This document shows, in pieces, positions 38,943 to 51,760 of a DNA stretch of 64,000 nucleotides. Made by a program: the position numbers and the translations under genes. How positions within the stretch are numbered: position 1 is the first letter of the stretch; the number at the start of each line of letters is the position of its first letter. The stretch is from Hetaerina americana (taxonomy: Eukaryota > Arthropoda > Insecta > Odonata > Calopterygidae): NCBI GenBank assembly GCA_022747635.1, contig JAKTNV010000734.1:1-64000 (forward strand), written 5' to 3'. The notes under the pieces are model-generated. The model was not told the origin of the DNA. It did not search any database and saw only the letters and a program-made list of their open reading frames with translations.

Positions 38943-41900
38943 GATTGTTTGAGGTGTATAGAAGGCATTTATTTTATTTTTAGAAATTTTAATTTATCAC
39001 ATTTTTCCATGAAAAGTGCCAATACCCCCCCCTTTGAGTTCTAGGTGAAAATCTCACTCGACAGAAATCAAACAAAAATGTTTCCATGGTGTGTATTGTT
39101 GTTCATTTTCATCAAATAAACAAAATAAAACCAAGAATAAATCCTGAAAGACAAGAAATGAGCATAAAAGATGCTTCAGCGCAAGTGTTAACGTTATTAA
39201 AAGAGCCCAAGTTTCAAAAAATATTGCGAAAAACAGCAATCTTCTGTTAAAAGAGTGAATGTTTGAGGTGTATAGAAGGCATTTTTTTCATTTTTAGAAA
39301 TTTTAATTTTTCCCATTTTTCCATGAAAAGTGCCAATTCCCCCCCTTTGGGTTCTAGGTGAAAATCTCACTCGACACAAATCAAACAAAAATGTTTCCAT
39401 GGTGTGTATTGTTGTTCATTTTCATCAAATAAACAAAATAAAACTCAGAATAAATCCTGAAAAACAAGAAATGAGCATAAAAGATGCTTCAGCGCAAGTG
39501 TTAACGTTGCTAAAAGAGCCCAAATTTCAAAAAATATTTCGAAAAACAACAATCTTCTGTTTTAGAGTGATTGTTTGAGGTGTATAGAAGGCATTTATTT
39601 TATTTTTAGAAATTTTAATTTATCACATTTTTCCATGAAAAGTGCCAATACCCGCCCCTTTGGGTTCTAGGTGAAAATCTCACTCGAAAGAAATCAAACA
39701 AAAATGTTTCCATGGTGTGTATTGTTGTTCATTTTCATCAAATAAACAAAATAAAACAAAGAATAAATCCTGAAAGACAAGAAATGAGCATAAAAGATGC
39801 TTCAGCGAAAGTGTTAACGTTACTAAAAGAGCCCAAATTTAAAAAAATATTGCGAAAAACAGCAATCTTCTGTTAAAAGAGTGAATGTTTGAGGTGAAGA
39901 GAAGGCATTTTTTTCATTTTTAGAAATTTTAATTTTTCACATTTTTCATGAAAAGTGCCAATACCCCCCTCCCTTTGGGTTCTACGTGAAAATCTCACTT
40001 GAAACAAATCAAACAAAAATGTTTCCATGGTGTGTATTGTTGTTCATTTTCATCAAATAAACAAAATAAAACCCAGAATAAATCCGGAAAGACAAGAAAT
40101 GAGCATAAAAGATGCTTCAGCGCTAGTGTTAACGTTGCTAAAAGAGCGCAAATTTCAAAAAATATTGCGAAAAACAGCAATCTTCTGTTAAAAGAGTGAA
40201 TGTTTGAGGTGTATAGAAGGAATTTTTTTCATTTTTAGAAATTTTCATTTTTCACATTTTTCCATGAAAAGTGCCAATACCCCCCCCTTTGGGTTCTAGG
40301 TGAAAATCTCACTCGCAACAAATCAAAAAAAATGTTTCCATGGTGTGTATTGTTGTTCATTTTCATCAAATAAACAAAATAAAACCCAGAATAAATCCTG
40401 AAAAACAAGAAATGAGCATAAAAGATGCTTCAGCGCAAGTGTTAACGTTGCTAAAAAAGCCCATTTTTCAAAAAATATTGCGAAAAACACCAATCTTCTT
40501 TTTCAGACTGAATGTTTGAGGTGTATTGAAGGCATTTATTTTATTTTTGGAAATTTTAATTTTTCACATTTTTCAATGAAAAGTGCCAATACCCCCCCCT
40601 TTGGGTTCTAGGTGAAAATCTCACTCGACAGAAATCAAACAAAAATGTTTCCATGGTGTGTATTGTTGGTCATTTTCATCAAATAAACAAAATAAAACCC
40701 AGAATAATTCCTGAAAGACAAGAAATGAGCATAAAAGATGCTTCAGCGCAAGTGTTAACGTTGCTAAAAGAGACAAAATTTCCAAAAATATTGCGAAAAA
40801 CAACAATCTTCTGTTTTAGAGTGATTGTTTGAGGTGTATAGAAGGCATTTATTTTATTTTTAGAAATTTTAATTTTTCACATTTTTCCATGAAAAGTGCC
40901 AATACCCACCCCTTTGGGTTCTAGGTGAAAATCTTGCTCGACAGAAATCAAACAAAAATGTTTCCATGGTGTGTATTGTTGTTCATTTTCATCAAATAAA
41001 CAAAATAAAACCAAGAATAAATCCTGAAAGACAAGAAATGAGCATAAAAGATGCTTCAGCGCAAGTGTTAACGTTGCTAAAAAAGCCCAAATCTCAAAAA
41101 ATATTGCGAAAAACAGGAATCTTCTGTTTTAGAGTGAATGTTTGAGGTGTATAGAAGGCATTTTTTTCATTTTTAGAAATTTTAATTTTTCACATTTTTC
41201 CATGAAAAGTGCCAATACCCCCCCCTTTGGGTTCTAGGTGAAAATCTCACTCAACACAAATCAAACAAAAATGTTTCCATGGTGTGTATTGTTGTTCATT
41301 TTCATCAAATAAACCAAATAAAACCCAGAATAAATCCTGAAAAACAAGAAATGAGCATAAAAGATGCTTCAGCGCAAGTGTTAACGTTGCTAAAAGAGCC
41401 CAAATTTCAAAAAATATTGCGAAAAACAACAATCTTCTGTTTTAGAGTGATTGTTTGAGGTGTATAGAAGGCATTTATTTTATTTTTAGAAATTTTAATT
41501 TATCACATTTTTCCATGAAAAGTGCCAATACCCCCCCCCTTTGGGTTCTAGGTGAAAATCTCACTCGAAAGAAATCAAACAAAAATGTTTCCATGGTGTG
41601 TATTGTTGTTCATTTTCATCAAATAAACAAAATAAAACCAAGAATAAATCCTGAAAGACAAAAAATGAGCATAAAAGATGCTTCAGCTAAAGTGTTAAAG
41701 TTACTAAAAGAGCCCAAATTTAAATAAATATTGCGAAAAACAGCAATCTTCTGTTAATAGAGTGAATGTTTGAGGTGAAGAGAAGGCATTTTTTTCATTT
41801 TTAGAAATTTTAATTTTTCACATTTTTCCATTTAAAGTGCCAATACCCCCCCCTTTGGGTTCTAGTTGAAAATCTCACTTGACACAAATCAAACAAAAAT

Positions 41901-42359
41901 GTTTCCATGGTGTGTATTGTTGTTCATTTTCATCAAATAAACGAAATAAAACCCAGAATAAATCCGGAAAGACAAGAAATGAGCATAAAAGATGCTTCAG
42001 CGCTAGTGTTAACGTTGCTAAAAGAGCCCAAATTTCAAAAAATATTGCGAAAAACAGCAATCTTCTGTTAAAAGAGTGAATGTTTGAGGTGTATAGAAGG
42101 CATTTTTTCATTTTTAGAAATTTTAATTTTTCACATTTTTCCATGAAAAGTGCCAATACCCCCCCCTTTGGGTTCTAGGTGAAAATCTCACTCGCAACAA
42201 ATAAAAAAAAAATGTTTCCATGGTGTGTATTGTTGTTCATTTTCATCAAATAAACGAAATAAACCCAGAATAAATCCTGAAAGACAAGAAATGAGCATAA
42301 AAGATTCTTCAGCGCAAGTGTTAACGTTGCTAAAAGAGCCCAAATTTCAAAAAATATTG

Positions 42360-42890
42360 CGAAAAAAACCACTATCTTCTGTTTTAGAGTGAATGTTTGA
42401 GGTGCATAGAAGGCGTTTATTTTATTTTTAGAAATTTTAATTTTTCACATTTTTCCATTTAAAGTGCCAATACCCTCCCCTTTGGGTTCTAGGTGAAAAT
42501 CTCACTCGACACAAATCAAACAAAAATGTTTCCATGGTGTGTATTGTTGTTCATTTTCATCAAATAAACAAAATAAAACCCAGAATAAATCCTGAAAGAC
42601 AAGAAATGAGCATAAAAGATGCTTCAGCGCAAGTGTTAACGTTGCTAAAAGAGCCAAAATTTCCAAAAATATTGCGAAAAACAACAATCTTCTGTTTTAG
42701 AGTGAATGTTTGAGGTGTATTGAAGGCATTTTTTCATTTTTAGAATTTTAATTTTTCACATTTTTCCATGAAAAGAGCCAATACCCCCCCTTAGGTTCTA
42801 GGTGAAAATCTTGCTCAACAGAAATCAAACAAAAATGTTTCCATGGTGTGTATTGTTGTTCATTTTCATCAAATAAACAAAATAAAACCA
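42360..42890 (+). repeat. 530-bp shared segment, left copy
   Basis: This matches 47995-48520 at 5633 bp offset. Shared private changes are gaaggcgtttatt (near 42410), aaaagagccaatacc and ccccccttaggttctagg (near 42775-42800), and cttgctcaacagaaatc. The run of rare variants marks copying of a short tract, by conversion or exchange, into two different HOR contexts. Confidence 0.85.
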
Positions 42891-44020
42891 AGAATAAATC
42901 CTGAAAGACAAGAAATGAGCATAAAAGATGCTTCAGCGCAAGTGTTAACGTTATTAAAAGAGCCCAAGTTTCAAAAAATATTGCGAAAAACAGCAATCTT
43001 CTGTTAAAAGAGTGAATGTTTGAGGTGTATAGAAGGCATTTTTTTCATTTTTAGAAATTTTAATTTTTCACATTTTTCCATGAAAAGTGCCAATTCCCCC
43101 CCTTTGGGTTCTAGGTGAAAATCTCACTCGACACAAATCAAACAAAAAAGTTTCCATGGTGTGTATTGTTGATCATTTTCATCAAATAAACAAAATAAAA
43201 CCCAGAATAAATCCGGAAAGACAAGAAATGAGCATAAAAGATGCTTCAGCGCAAATGTTAACGTTGCTAAAAAAACCCAAATCTCAAAAAATATTGCTAA
43301 AAACAGGAATCTTCTGTTTTAGAGTGAATGTTTGAGGTGTAGGGAAGGCATTTTTTTCATTTTTAGAAATTTTATTTTTTCACATTTTTCCATGAAAAGT
43401 GCCAATACCCCCCCTTTGGGTTCTAGGTGAAAATCTCACTCAACACAAATCAAACAAAAATGTTTCCATGGTGTGTATTGTTGTTCATTTTCATCAAATA
43501 AACAAAATAAAACCCAGAATAAATCCTGAAAAACAAGAAATGAGCATAAAAGATGCTTCAGCGCTAGTGTTAACGTTGCTAAAAGAGCGCAAATTTCAAA
43601 AAATATTGCGAAAAACAGCAATCTTCTGTTAAAAGAGTGAATGTTTGAGGTGTATAGAAGGCATTTTTTTCATTTTTAGAAATTTTAATTTTTCACATTT
43701 TTCCATGAAAAGTGCCAATACCCCCCCCTTTGCGTTCTAGGTGAAAATCTGACTCGCAACAAATCAAAAAAAAATGTTTCCATGGTGTGTATTGTTTTTC
43801 ATTTTCATCAAATAAACGAAATAAAACCCAGAATAAATCCTGAAAGACAAGAAATGAGCATAAAAGATGCTTCAGCGCAAGTGTTAACGTTGCTAAAAAA
43901 GCCCATTTTTCAAAAAATATTGCGAAAAACACCAATCTTCTTTTTCAGACTGAATGTTTGAGGTGTATTGAAGGCATTTATTTTATTTTTGGAAATTTTA
44001 ATTTTTCACATTTTTCAATG

Positions 44021-44040
44021 AAAAGTGCCCTTTGGGTTCT
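44021..44040 (+). other. Monomer with near-complete loss of the C-tract
   Basis: The sequence reads aaaagtgccctttgggttct. The usual aatac and most of the C run are missing, a deletion of about 11 bp that leaves only three C. It is the shortest C-tract I saw in the window. Confidence 0.9.
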
Positions 44041-45599
44041 AGGTGAAAATCTCACTCAACAGAAATCAAACAAAAATGGTTCAATGGTGTGTATTGTTGG
44101 TCATTTTCATCAAATAAACAAAATAAAACCCAGAATAAATCCTGAAAGACAAGAAATGAGCATAAAAGATGCTTCAGCGCAAGTGTTAACGTTGCTAAAA
44201 GAGACAAAATTTCCAAAAATATTGCGAAAAACAGGAATCTTCTGTTTTAGAGTGATTGTTTGAGGTGTATAGAAGGCATTTATTTTATTTTTAGAAATTT
44301 TAATTTTTCACATTTTTCCATTAAAAGTGCCAATACCCCCCCCTTTGGGTTCTAGGTGAAAATCTCACTCAACACAAATCAAACAAAAATGTTTCCATGG
44401 TGTGTATTGTTGTTCATTTTCATCAAATAAACAAAATAAAACCCAGAATAAATCCTGAAAAACAAGAAATGAGCATAAAAGATGCTTCAGCGCAAGTGTT
44501 AACGTTGCTAAAAGAGCCCAAATTTCAAAAAATATTGCGAAAAACAACAATCTTCTGTTTTAGAGTGATTGTTTGAGGTGTATAGAAGGCATTTATTTTA
44601 TTTTTAGAAATTTTAATTTTTCACATTTTTCCATGAAAAGTGCCAATACCCCCCCCTTTGGGTTCTAGGTGAAAATCTTGCTCGACAGAAATCAAACAAA
44701 AATGTTTCCATGGTGTGTATTGTTGTTCATTTTCATCAAATAAACAAAATAAAGCCAAAGATAATTCCTGAAAGACAAGAAATGAGCATAAAAGATGCTT
44801 CAGCGCAAGTGTTAACGTTATTAAAAGAGCCCAAGTTTCAAAAAATATTGCGAAAAACAGCAATCTTCTGTTAAAAGAGTGAATGTTTAAAGGTGTATAG
44901 AAGGCATTTTTTTCATTTTTAGAAATTTTAATTTTTCACATTTTTCCATGAAAAGTACCAATTCCCCCCCTTTGGGTTCTAGGTGAAAATCTCACTCGAC
45001 ACAAATCAAACAAAAATGTTTCCATGGTGTTTATTGTTGATCATTTTCATCAAATAAACAAAATAAAACCCAGAATAAATCCGGAAAGACAAGAAATGAG
45101 CATAAAAGATGCTTCAGCGCAAGTGTTAACGTTGCTAAAAAAGCCCAAATCTCAAAAAATATTGCGAAAAACAGGAATCTTCTGTTTTAGAGTGAATGTT
45201 TGAGGTGTATAGAAGGCATTTTTTTCATTTTTAGAAATTTTAATTTTTCACATTTTTCCATGAAAAGTGCCAATACCCCCCCCTTTGGGTTCTAGGTGAA
45301 AATCTCACTCAACACAAATCAAACAAAAATGTTTCCATGGTGTGTTTTGTTGTTCATTTTCATCAAATAAACAAAATAAAACCCAGAATAAATCCTGAAA
45401 AACAAGAAATGAGCATAAAAGATGCTTCAGCGCAAGTGTTAACGTTGCTAAAAGAGCCTATATTTCAAAAAATATTGCGAAAAACAACAATCTTCTGTTT
45501 TAGAGTGATTGTTTGAGGTGTATAGAAGGCATTTATTTTATTTTTAGAAATTTTAATTTATCACATTTTTCCATGAAAAGTGCCAATACCCCCCCCTTT

Positions 45600-47995
45600 G
45601 GGTTCTAGGTGAAAATCTCACTCGACAGAAATCAAACAAAAATGTTTCCATGGTGTGTATTGTTGGTCATTTTCATCAAATAAACAAAATAAAACCCAGA
45701 ATAAATCCTGAAAGACAAGAAATGAGCATAAAAGATGCTTCAGCGCAAGTGTTAACGTTGCTAAAAGAGACAAAATTTCCAAAAATATTGCGAAAAACAG
45801 GAATCTTCTGTTTTAGAGTGATTGTTTGAGGTGTATAGAAGGCATTTATTTTATTTTTAGAAATTTTAATTTTTCACATTTTTCCATGAAAAGTGCCAAT
45901 ACCCCCCCCTTTGGGTTCTAGGTGAAAATCTCACTCAACACAAATCAAACAAAAATGTTTCCATGGTGTGTATTGTTGTTCATTTTCATCAAATAAACAA
46001 AATAAAACCCAGAATAAATCCTGAAAAACAAGAAATGAGCATAAAAGATGCTTCAGCGCAAGTGTTAACGTTGCTAAAAGAGCCCAAATTTCAAAAAATA
46101 TTGCGAAAAACAACAATCTTCTGTTTTAGAGTGATTGTTTGAGGTGTATAGAAGGCATTTATTTTATTTTTAGAAATTTTAATTTATCACATTTTTCCAT
46201 GAAAAGTGCCAATACCCCTCCCCTTTGGGTTCTAGGTGAAAATCTCACTCGAAAGAAATCAAACAAAAATGTTTCCATGGTGTGTATTGTTGTTCATTTT
46301 CATCAAATAAACAAAATAAAACCAAGAATAAATCCTGAAAGACAAGAAATGAGCATAAAAGATGCTTCAGCGCAAGTGTTAACGTTACTAAAAGAGCCCA
46401 AATTTAAAAAAATATTGCGAAAAACAGCAATCTTCTGTTAAAAGAGTGAATGTTTGAGGTGTATAGAAGGCATTTTTTTCATTTTTAGAAATTTTAATTT
46501 TTCACATTTTTCCATGAAAAGTGCCAATACCCCCCCCTTTGGGTTCTAGGTGAAAATCTCACTCGCAACAAATCAAAAAAAAATGTTTCCATGGTGTGTA
46601 TTGTTGTTCATTTTCATCAAATAAACGAAATAAAACCCAGAATAAATCCTGAAAGACAAGAAATGAGCATAAAAGATGCTTCAGCGCAAGTGTTAACGTT
46701 GCTAAAAAAGCCCATTTTTCAAAAAATATTGCGAAAAACACCAATCTTCTTTTTCAGACTGAATGTTTGAGGTGTATTGAAGGCATTTATTTTATTTTTG
46801 GAAATTTTAATTTTTCACATTTTTCAATGAAAAGTGCCAATACCCCCCCCTTTGGGTTCTAGGTGAAAATCTCACTCGACAGAAATCAAACAAAAATGTT
46901 TCCATGGTGTGTATTGTTGGTCATTTTCATCAAATAAACAAAATAAAACCCAGAATAAATCCTGAAAGACAAGAAATGAGCATAAAAGATGCTTCAGCGC
47001 AAGTGTTAACGTTGCTAAAAGAGACAAAATTTCCAAAAATATTGCGAAAAACAGGAATCTTCTGTTTTAGAGTGATTGTTTGAGGTGTATAGAAGGCATT
47101 TATTTTATTTTTAGAAATTTTAATTTTTCACATTTTTCCATTAAAAGTGCCAATACCCCCCACCCCTGCCACCCTTTGGGTTCTAGGTGAAAATCTTGCT
47201 CGACAGAAATCAAACAAAAATGTTTCCATGGTGTGTATTGTTGTTCCTTTTCATCAAATAAACAAAATAAAACCCAGAATAAATCCTGAAAGACAAGAAA
47301 TGAGCATAAAAGATGCTTCAGCGCAAGTGTTAACGTTGTTAAAAGAGCCCAAGTTTCCAAAAATATTGCGAAAAACAGCAATCTTCTATTAAAAGAGTGA
47401 ATGTTTGAGGTGTATAGAAGGCATTTTTTTCATTTTTAGAAATTTTAATTTTTCACTTTTTTCCATGAAAAGTGCCAAAACCCCCCCCTTTGGGTTCTAG
47501 GTGAAAATCTCACTCGACACAAATCAAACAAAAATGATTCCATGGTGTGTATTGTTGATCATTTTCATCAAAAAAACAAAATAAAACCCAGAATAAATCC
47601 GGAAAGACAAGAAATGAGCATAAAAGATGCTTCAGCGCAAATGTTAACGTTGCTAAAAAAGCCCAAATCTCAAAAAATATTGCGAAAAACAGGAATCTTC
47701 TGTTTTAGAGTGAATGTTTGAGGTGTATAGAAGGCATTTTTTTCATTTTTAGAAATTTTAATTTTTCACATTTTTCCATGAAAAGTGCCAATACCCCCTT
47801 TGGGTTCTAGGTGAAAATCACACTCAACACAAATCAAACAAAAATGTTTCCATGGTGTGTATTGTTGTTCATTTTCATCAAATAAACAAAATAAAACCCA
47901 GAATAAATCCTGAAAAACAAGAAATGAGCATAAAAGATGCTTCAGCGCAAGTGTTAACGTTGCTAAAAGAGCCCAAATTTCAAAAAATATTGCGA
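45600..47995 (+). repeat. 2.4-kb duplicated segment, left copy (offset 3765 bp)
   Basis: About eight monomers (D, G, A, C, D, E', F', G) matching 49365-51760. Shared rarities include the C-rich insertion at 47156-47174, tttttccattaaaagtgcc, gttgttccttttcatc, aaatgattccatgg, catcaaaaaaacaaaat and aaaatcacactcaacac. The homologous set also appears, without the insertion, near 53.77-55.2 kb and 58.77-60.2 kb. Confidence 0.85.
47156..47174 (+). other. C-rich insertion in the C-tract (copy 1)
   Basis: The simple C7-C8 run is replaced by ccccccaccccTGccaccc. The minus strand has closely spaced G runs (GGG, GG, GGGG, GGGGGG). The related monomer near 59371 has a simpler ccccaccc, which could be an intermediate. 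Confidence 0.9.
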
Positions 47996-48520
47996 AAAAA
48001 ACCACTATCTTCTGTTTTAGAGTGAATGTTTGAGGTGCATAGAAGGCGTTTATTTTATTTTTAGAAATTTTAATTTTTCACATTTTTCCATTTAAAGTGC
48101 CAATACCCTCCCCTTTGGGTTCTAGGTGAAAATCTCACTCGACACAAATCAAACAAAAATGTTTCCATGGTGTGTATTGTTGTTCATTTTCATCAAATAA
48201 ACAAAATAAAACCCAGAATAAATCCTGAAAGACAAGAAATGAGCATAAAAGATGCTTCAGCGCAAGTGTTAACGTTGCTAAAAGAGCCAAAATTTCCAAA
48301 AATATTGCGAAAAACAACAATCTTCTGTTTTAGAGTGAATGTTTGAGGTGTATTGAAGGCATTTTTTCATTTTTAGAATTTTAATTTTTCACATTTTTCC
48401 ATGAAAAGAGCCAATACCCCCCCTTAGGTTCTAGGTGAAAATCTTGCTCAACAGAAATCAAACAAAAATGTTTCCATGGTGTGTATTGTTGTTCATTTTC
48501 ATCAAATAAACAAAATAAAA
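47995..48520 (+). repeat. 530-bp shared segment, right copy
   Basis: This is the sister of 42360-42890, with gaaggcgtttatt near 48043 and ccccccttaggttctagg near 48417. It ends where the left copy continues as accaagaataaatcctg but this one as acctagaataaatccgg (a B-type continuation). It joins directly to the right end of the 45600-47995 block. Confidence 0.85.
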
Positions 48521-49365
48521 CCTAGAATAAATCCGGAAAGACAAGAAATGAGCATAAAAGATGCTTCAGCGCTAGTGTTAACGTTGCTAAAAGAGCCCAA
48601 ATTTCAAAAAATATTGCGAAAAACAGCAATCTTCTGTTAAAAGAGTGAATGTTTGAGGTGTATAGAAGGCATTTTTTCATTTTTAGAAATTTTAATTTTT
48701 CACATTTTTCCATGAAAAGTGCCAATACCCCCCCCTTTGGGTTCTAGGTGAAAATCTCACTCGCAACAAATAAAAAAAAAATGTTTCCATGGTGTGTATT
48801 GTTGTTCATTTTCATCAAATAAACGAAATAAACCCAGAATAAATCCTGAAAGACAAGAAATGAGCATAAAAGATGCTTCAGCGCAAGTGTTAACGTTGCT
48901 AAAAGAGCCCAAATTTCAAAAAATATTGCGAAAAAAACCACTATCTTCTGTTTTAGAGTGAATGTTTGAGGTGCATAGAAGGCATTTTTTTCATTTTTAG
49001 AAATTTTAATTTTTCACTTTTTTCCATGAAAAGTGCCAAAACCCCCCCTTTGGGTTCTAGGTGAAAATCTCACTCGACACAAATCAAACAAAAATGTTTC
49101 CATTTTGTGTATTGTTGATCATTTTCATCAAATAAACAAAATAAAACCCAGAATAAATCCGGAAAGACAAGAAATGAGCATAAAAGATGCTTCAGCGCAA
49201 GTGTTAACGTTGCTAAAAGAGCCCATTTTTCAAAAAATATTGCGAAAAACACCAATCTTCTTTTTCAGACTGAATGTTTGAGGTGTATTGAAGGCATTTA
49301 TTTTATTTTTGGAAATTTTAATTTTTCACATTTTTCAATGAAAAGTGCCAATACCCCCCCCTTTG
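48520..49365 (+). repeat. Satellite section B-H-F'/C joining two duplicates
   Basis: Nearly three monomers: the end of a B monomer, an H monomer (ctcgcaacaaataaaa, accactatc tail), and an F'-like copy that switches to a C-type tail (agagcccatttttc, caccaatcttctttttcag). It links the 530-bp segment to the second copy of the 2.4-kb duplication. Confidence 0.7.
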
Positions 49366-51760
49366 GGTTCTAGGTGAAAATCTCACTCGACAGAAATCAA
49401 ACAAAAATGTTTCCATGGTGTGTATTGTTGGTCATTTTCATCAAATAAACAAAATAAAACCCAGAATAAATCCTGAAAGACAAGAAATGAGCATAAAAGA
49501 TGCTTCAGCGCAAGTGTTAACGTTGCTAAAAGAGACAAAATTTCCAAAAATATTGCGAAAAACAGGAATCTTCTGTTTTAGAGTGATTGTTTGAGGTGTA
49601 TAGAAGGCATTTATTTTATTTTTAGAAATTTTAATTTTTCACATTTTTCCATGAAAAGTGCCAATACCCCCCCCTTTGGGTTCTAGGTGAAAATCTCTCT
49701 CAACACAAATCAAACAAAAATGTTTCCATGGTGTGTATTGTTGTTCATTTTCATCAAATAAACAAAATAAAACCCAGAATAAATCCTGAAAAACAAGAAA
49801 TGAGCATAAAAGATGCTTCAGCGCAAGTGTTAACGTTGCTAAAAGAGCCCAAATTTCAAAAAATATTGCGAAAAACAACAATCTTCTGTTTTAGAGTGAT
49901 TGTTTGAGGTGTATAGAAGGCATTTATTTTATTTTTAGAAATTTTAATTTATCACATTTTTCCATGAAAAGTGCCAATACCCCCCCCCTTTGGGTTCTAG
50001 GTGAAAATCTCACTCGAAAGAAATTAAACAAAAATGTTTCCATGGTGTGTATTGTTGTTCATTTTCATCAAATAAACAAAATAAAACCAAGAATAAATCC
50101 TGAAAGACAAGAAATGAGCATAAAAGATGCTTCAGCGCAAGTGTTAACGTTACTAAAAGAGCCCAAATTTAAAAAAATATTGCGAAAAACAGCAATCTTC
50201 TGTTAAAAGAGTGAATGTTTGAGGTGTATAGAAGGCATTTTTTTCATTTTTAGAAATTTTAATTTTTCACATTTTTCCATGAAAAGTGCCAATACCCCCC
50301 CCTTTGGGTTCTAGGTGAAAATCTCACTCGCAACAAATCAAAAAAAAATGTTTCCATGGTGTGTATTGTTGTTCATTTTCATCAAATAAACGAAATAAAA
50401 CCCAGAATAAATCCTGAAAGACAAGAAATGAGCATAAAAGATGCTTCAGCGCAAGTGTTAACGTTGCTAAAAAAGCCCATTTTTCAAAAAATATTGCGAA
50501 AAACACCAATCTTCTTTTTCAGACTGAATGTTTGAGGTGTATTGAAGGCATTTATTTTATTTTTGGAAATTTTAATTTTTCACATTTTTCAATGAAAAGT
50601 GCCAATACCCCCCCCTTTGGGTTCTAGGTGAAAATCTCACTCGACAGAAATCAAACAAAAATGTTTCCATGGTGTGTATTGTTGGTCATTTCCATCAAAT
50701 AAACAAAATAAAACCCAGAATAAATCCTGAAAGACAAGAAATGAGCATAAAAGATGCTTCAGCGCAAGTGTTAACGTTGCTAAAAGAGACAAAATTTCCA
50801 AAAATATTGCGAAAAACAGGAATCTTCTGTTTTAGAGTGATTGTTTGAGGTGTATAGAAGGCATTTATTTTATTTTTAGAAATTTTAATTTTTCACATTT
50901 TTCCATTAAAAGTGCCAATACCCCCCACCCCTGCCACCCTTTGGGTTCTAGGTGAAAATCTTGCTCGACAGAAATCAAACAAAAATGTTTCCATGGTGTG
51001 TATTGTTGTTCCTTTTCATCAAATAAACAAAATAAAACCCAGAATAAATCCTGAAAGACAAGAAATGAGCATAAAAGATGCTTCAGCGCAAGTGTTAACG
51101 TTGTTAAAAGAGCCCAAGTTTCCAAAAATATTGCGAAAAACAGCAATCTTCTATTAAAAGAGTGAATGTTTGAGGTGTATAGAAGGCATTTTTTTCATTT
51201 TTAGAAATTTTAATTTTTCACTTTTTTCCATGAAAAGTGCCAAAACCCCCCCCTTTGGGTTCTAGGTGAAAATCTCACTCGACACAAATCAAACAAAAAT
51301 GATTCCATGGTGTGTATTGTTGATCATTTTCATCAAAAAAACAAAATAAAACCCAGAATAAATCCGGAAAGACAAGAAATGAGCATAAAAGATGCTTCAG
51401 CGCAAATGTTAACGTTGCTAAAAAAGCCAAATCTCAAAAAATATTGCGAAAAACAGGAATCTTCTGTTTTAGAGTGAATGTTTGAGGTGTATAGAAGGCA
51501 TTTTTTTCATTTTTAGAAATTTTAATTTTTCACATTTTTCCATGAAAAGTGCCAATACCCCCTTTGGGTTCTAGGTGAAAATCACACTCAACACAAATCA
51601 AACAAAAATGTTTCCATGGTGTGTATTGTTGTTAATTTTCATCAAATAAACAAAATAAAACCCAGAATAAATCCTGAAAAACAAGAAATGAGCATAAAAG
51701 ATGCTTCAGCGCAAGTGTTAACGTTGCTAAAAGAGCCCAAATTTCAAAAAATATTGCGAA
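49365..51760 (+). repeat. 2.4-kb duplicated segment, right copy
   Basis: This is the sister of 45600-47995. Differences I noticed are ctctctcaacac near 49695, gaaattaaacaaaaatg near 50021, gttaattttcatc near 51630, and a one-base loss in aaaaagccaaatctc near 51421. The right limit is where the tail becomes caacaatcttctgtttag instead of accactatc. Confidence 0.85.
50921..50939 (+). other. C-rich insertion in the C-tract (copy 2)
   Basis: Identical to 47156-47174 and exactly 3765 bp downstream of it. The variant therefore predates the 2.4-kb duplication. It was not seen elsewhere in the window. Confidence 0.9.

Larger units (their letters stand above)
35400..41335 (+). repeat. 5.9-kb duplicated segment, right copy (19 monomers)
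   Basis: This is the sister of 27260-33190. I noticed only scattered differences: tctacgtgaa at about 39981-39990 against tctaggtgaa, and a C-tract broken as acccacccc near 40905. The rare shared variants (gaaggaattttt near 40220, aaactcag near 39442, ataattcctg near 40704) show descent from one segment rather than independent monomer mutation. Confidence 0.9.
41335..45600 (+). repeat. Mosaic satellite section between HOR domains
   Basis: About 14 monomers. Reading left to right they include A, B, H (ctcgcaacaaata with accactatc tail), a D-like copy ending in caacaatc, E, F', a G/B hybrid (near 43436), C, D, G, E, F, G, and an A/D hybrid near 45.6 kb. One D-type monomer lost nearly all of its C-tract (44028). 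The section contains the left member of a 530-bp shared segment (42360-42890). No unique sequence is seen. Confidence 0.75.
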
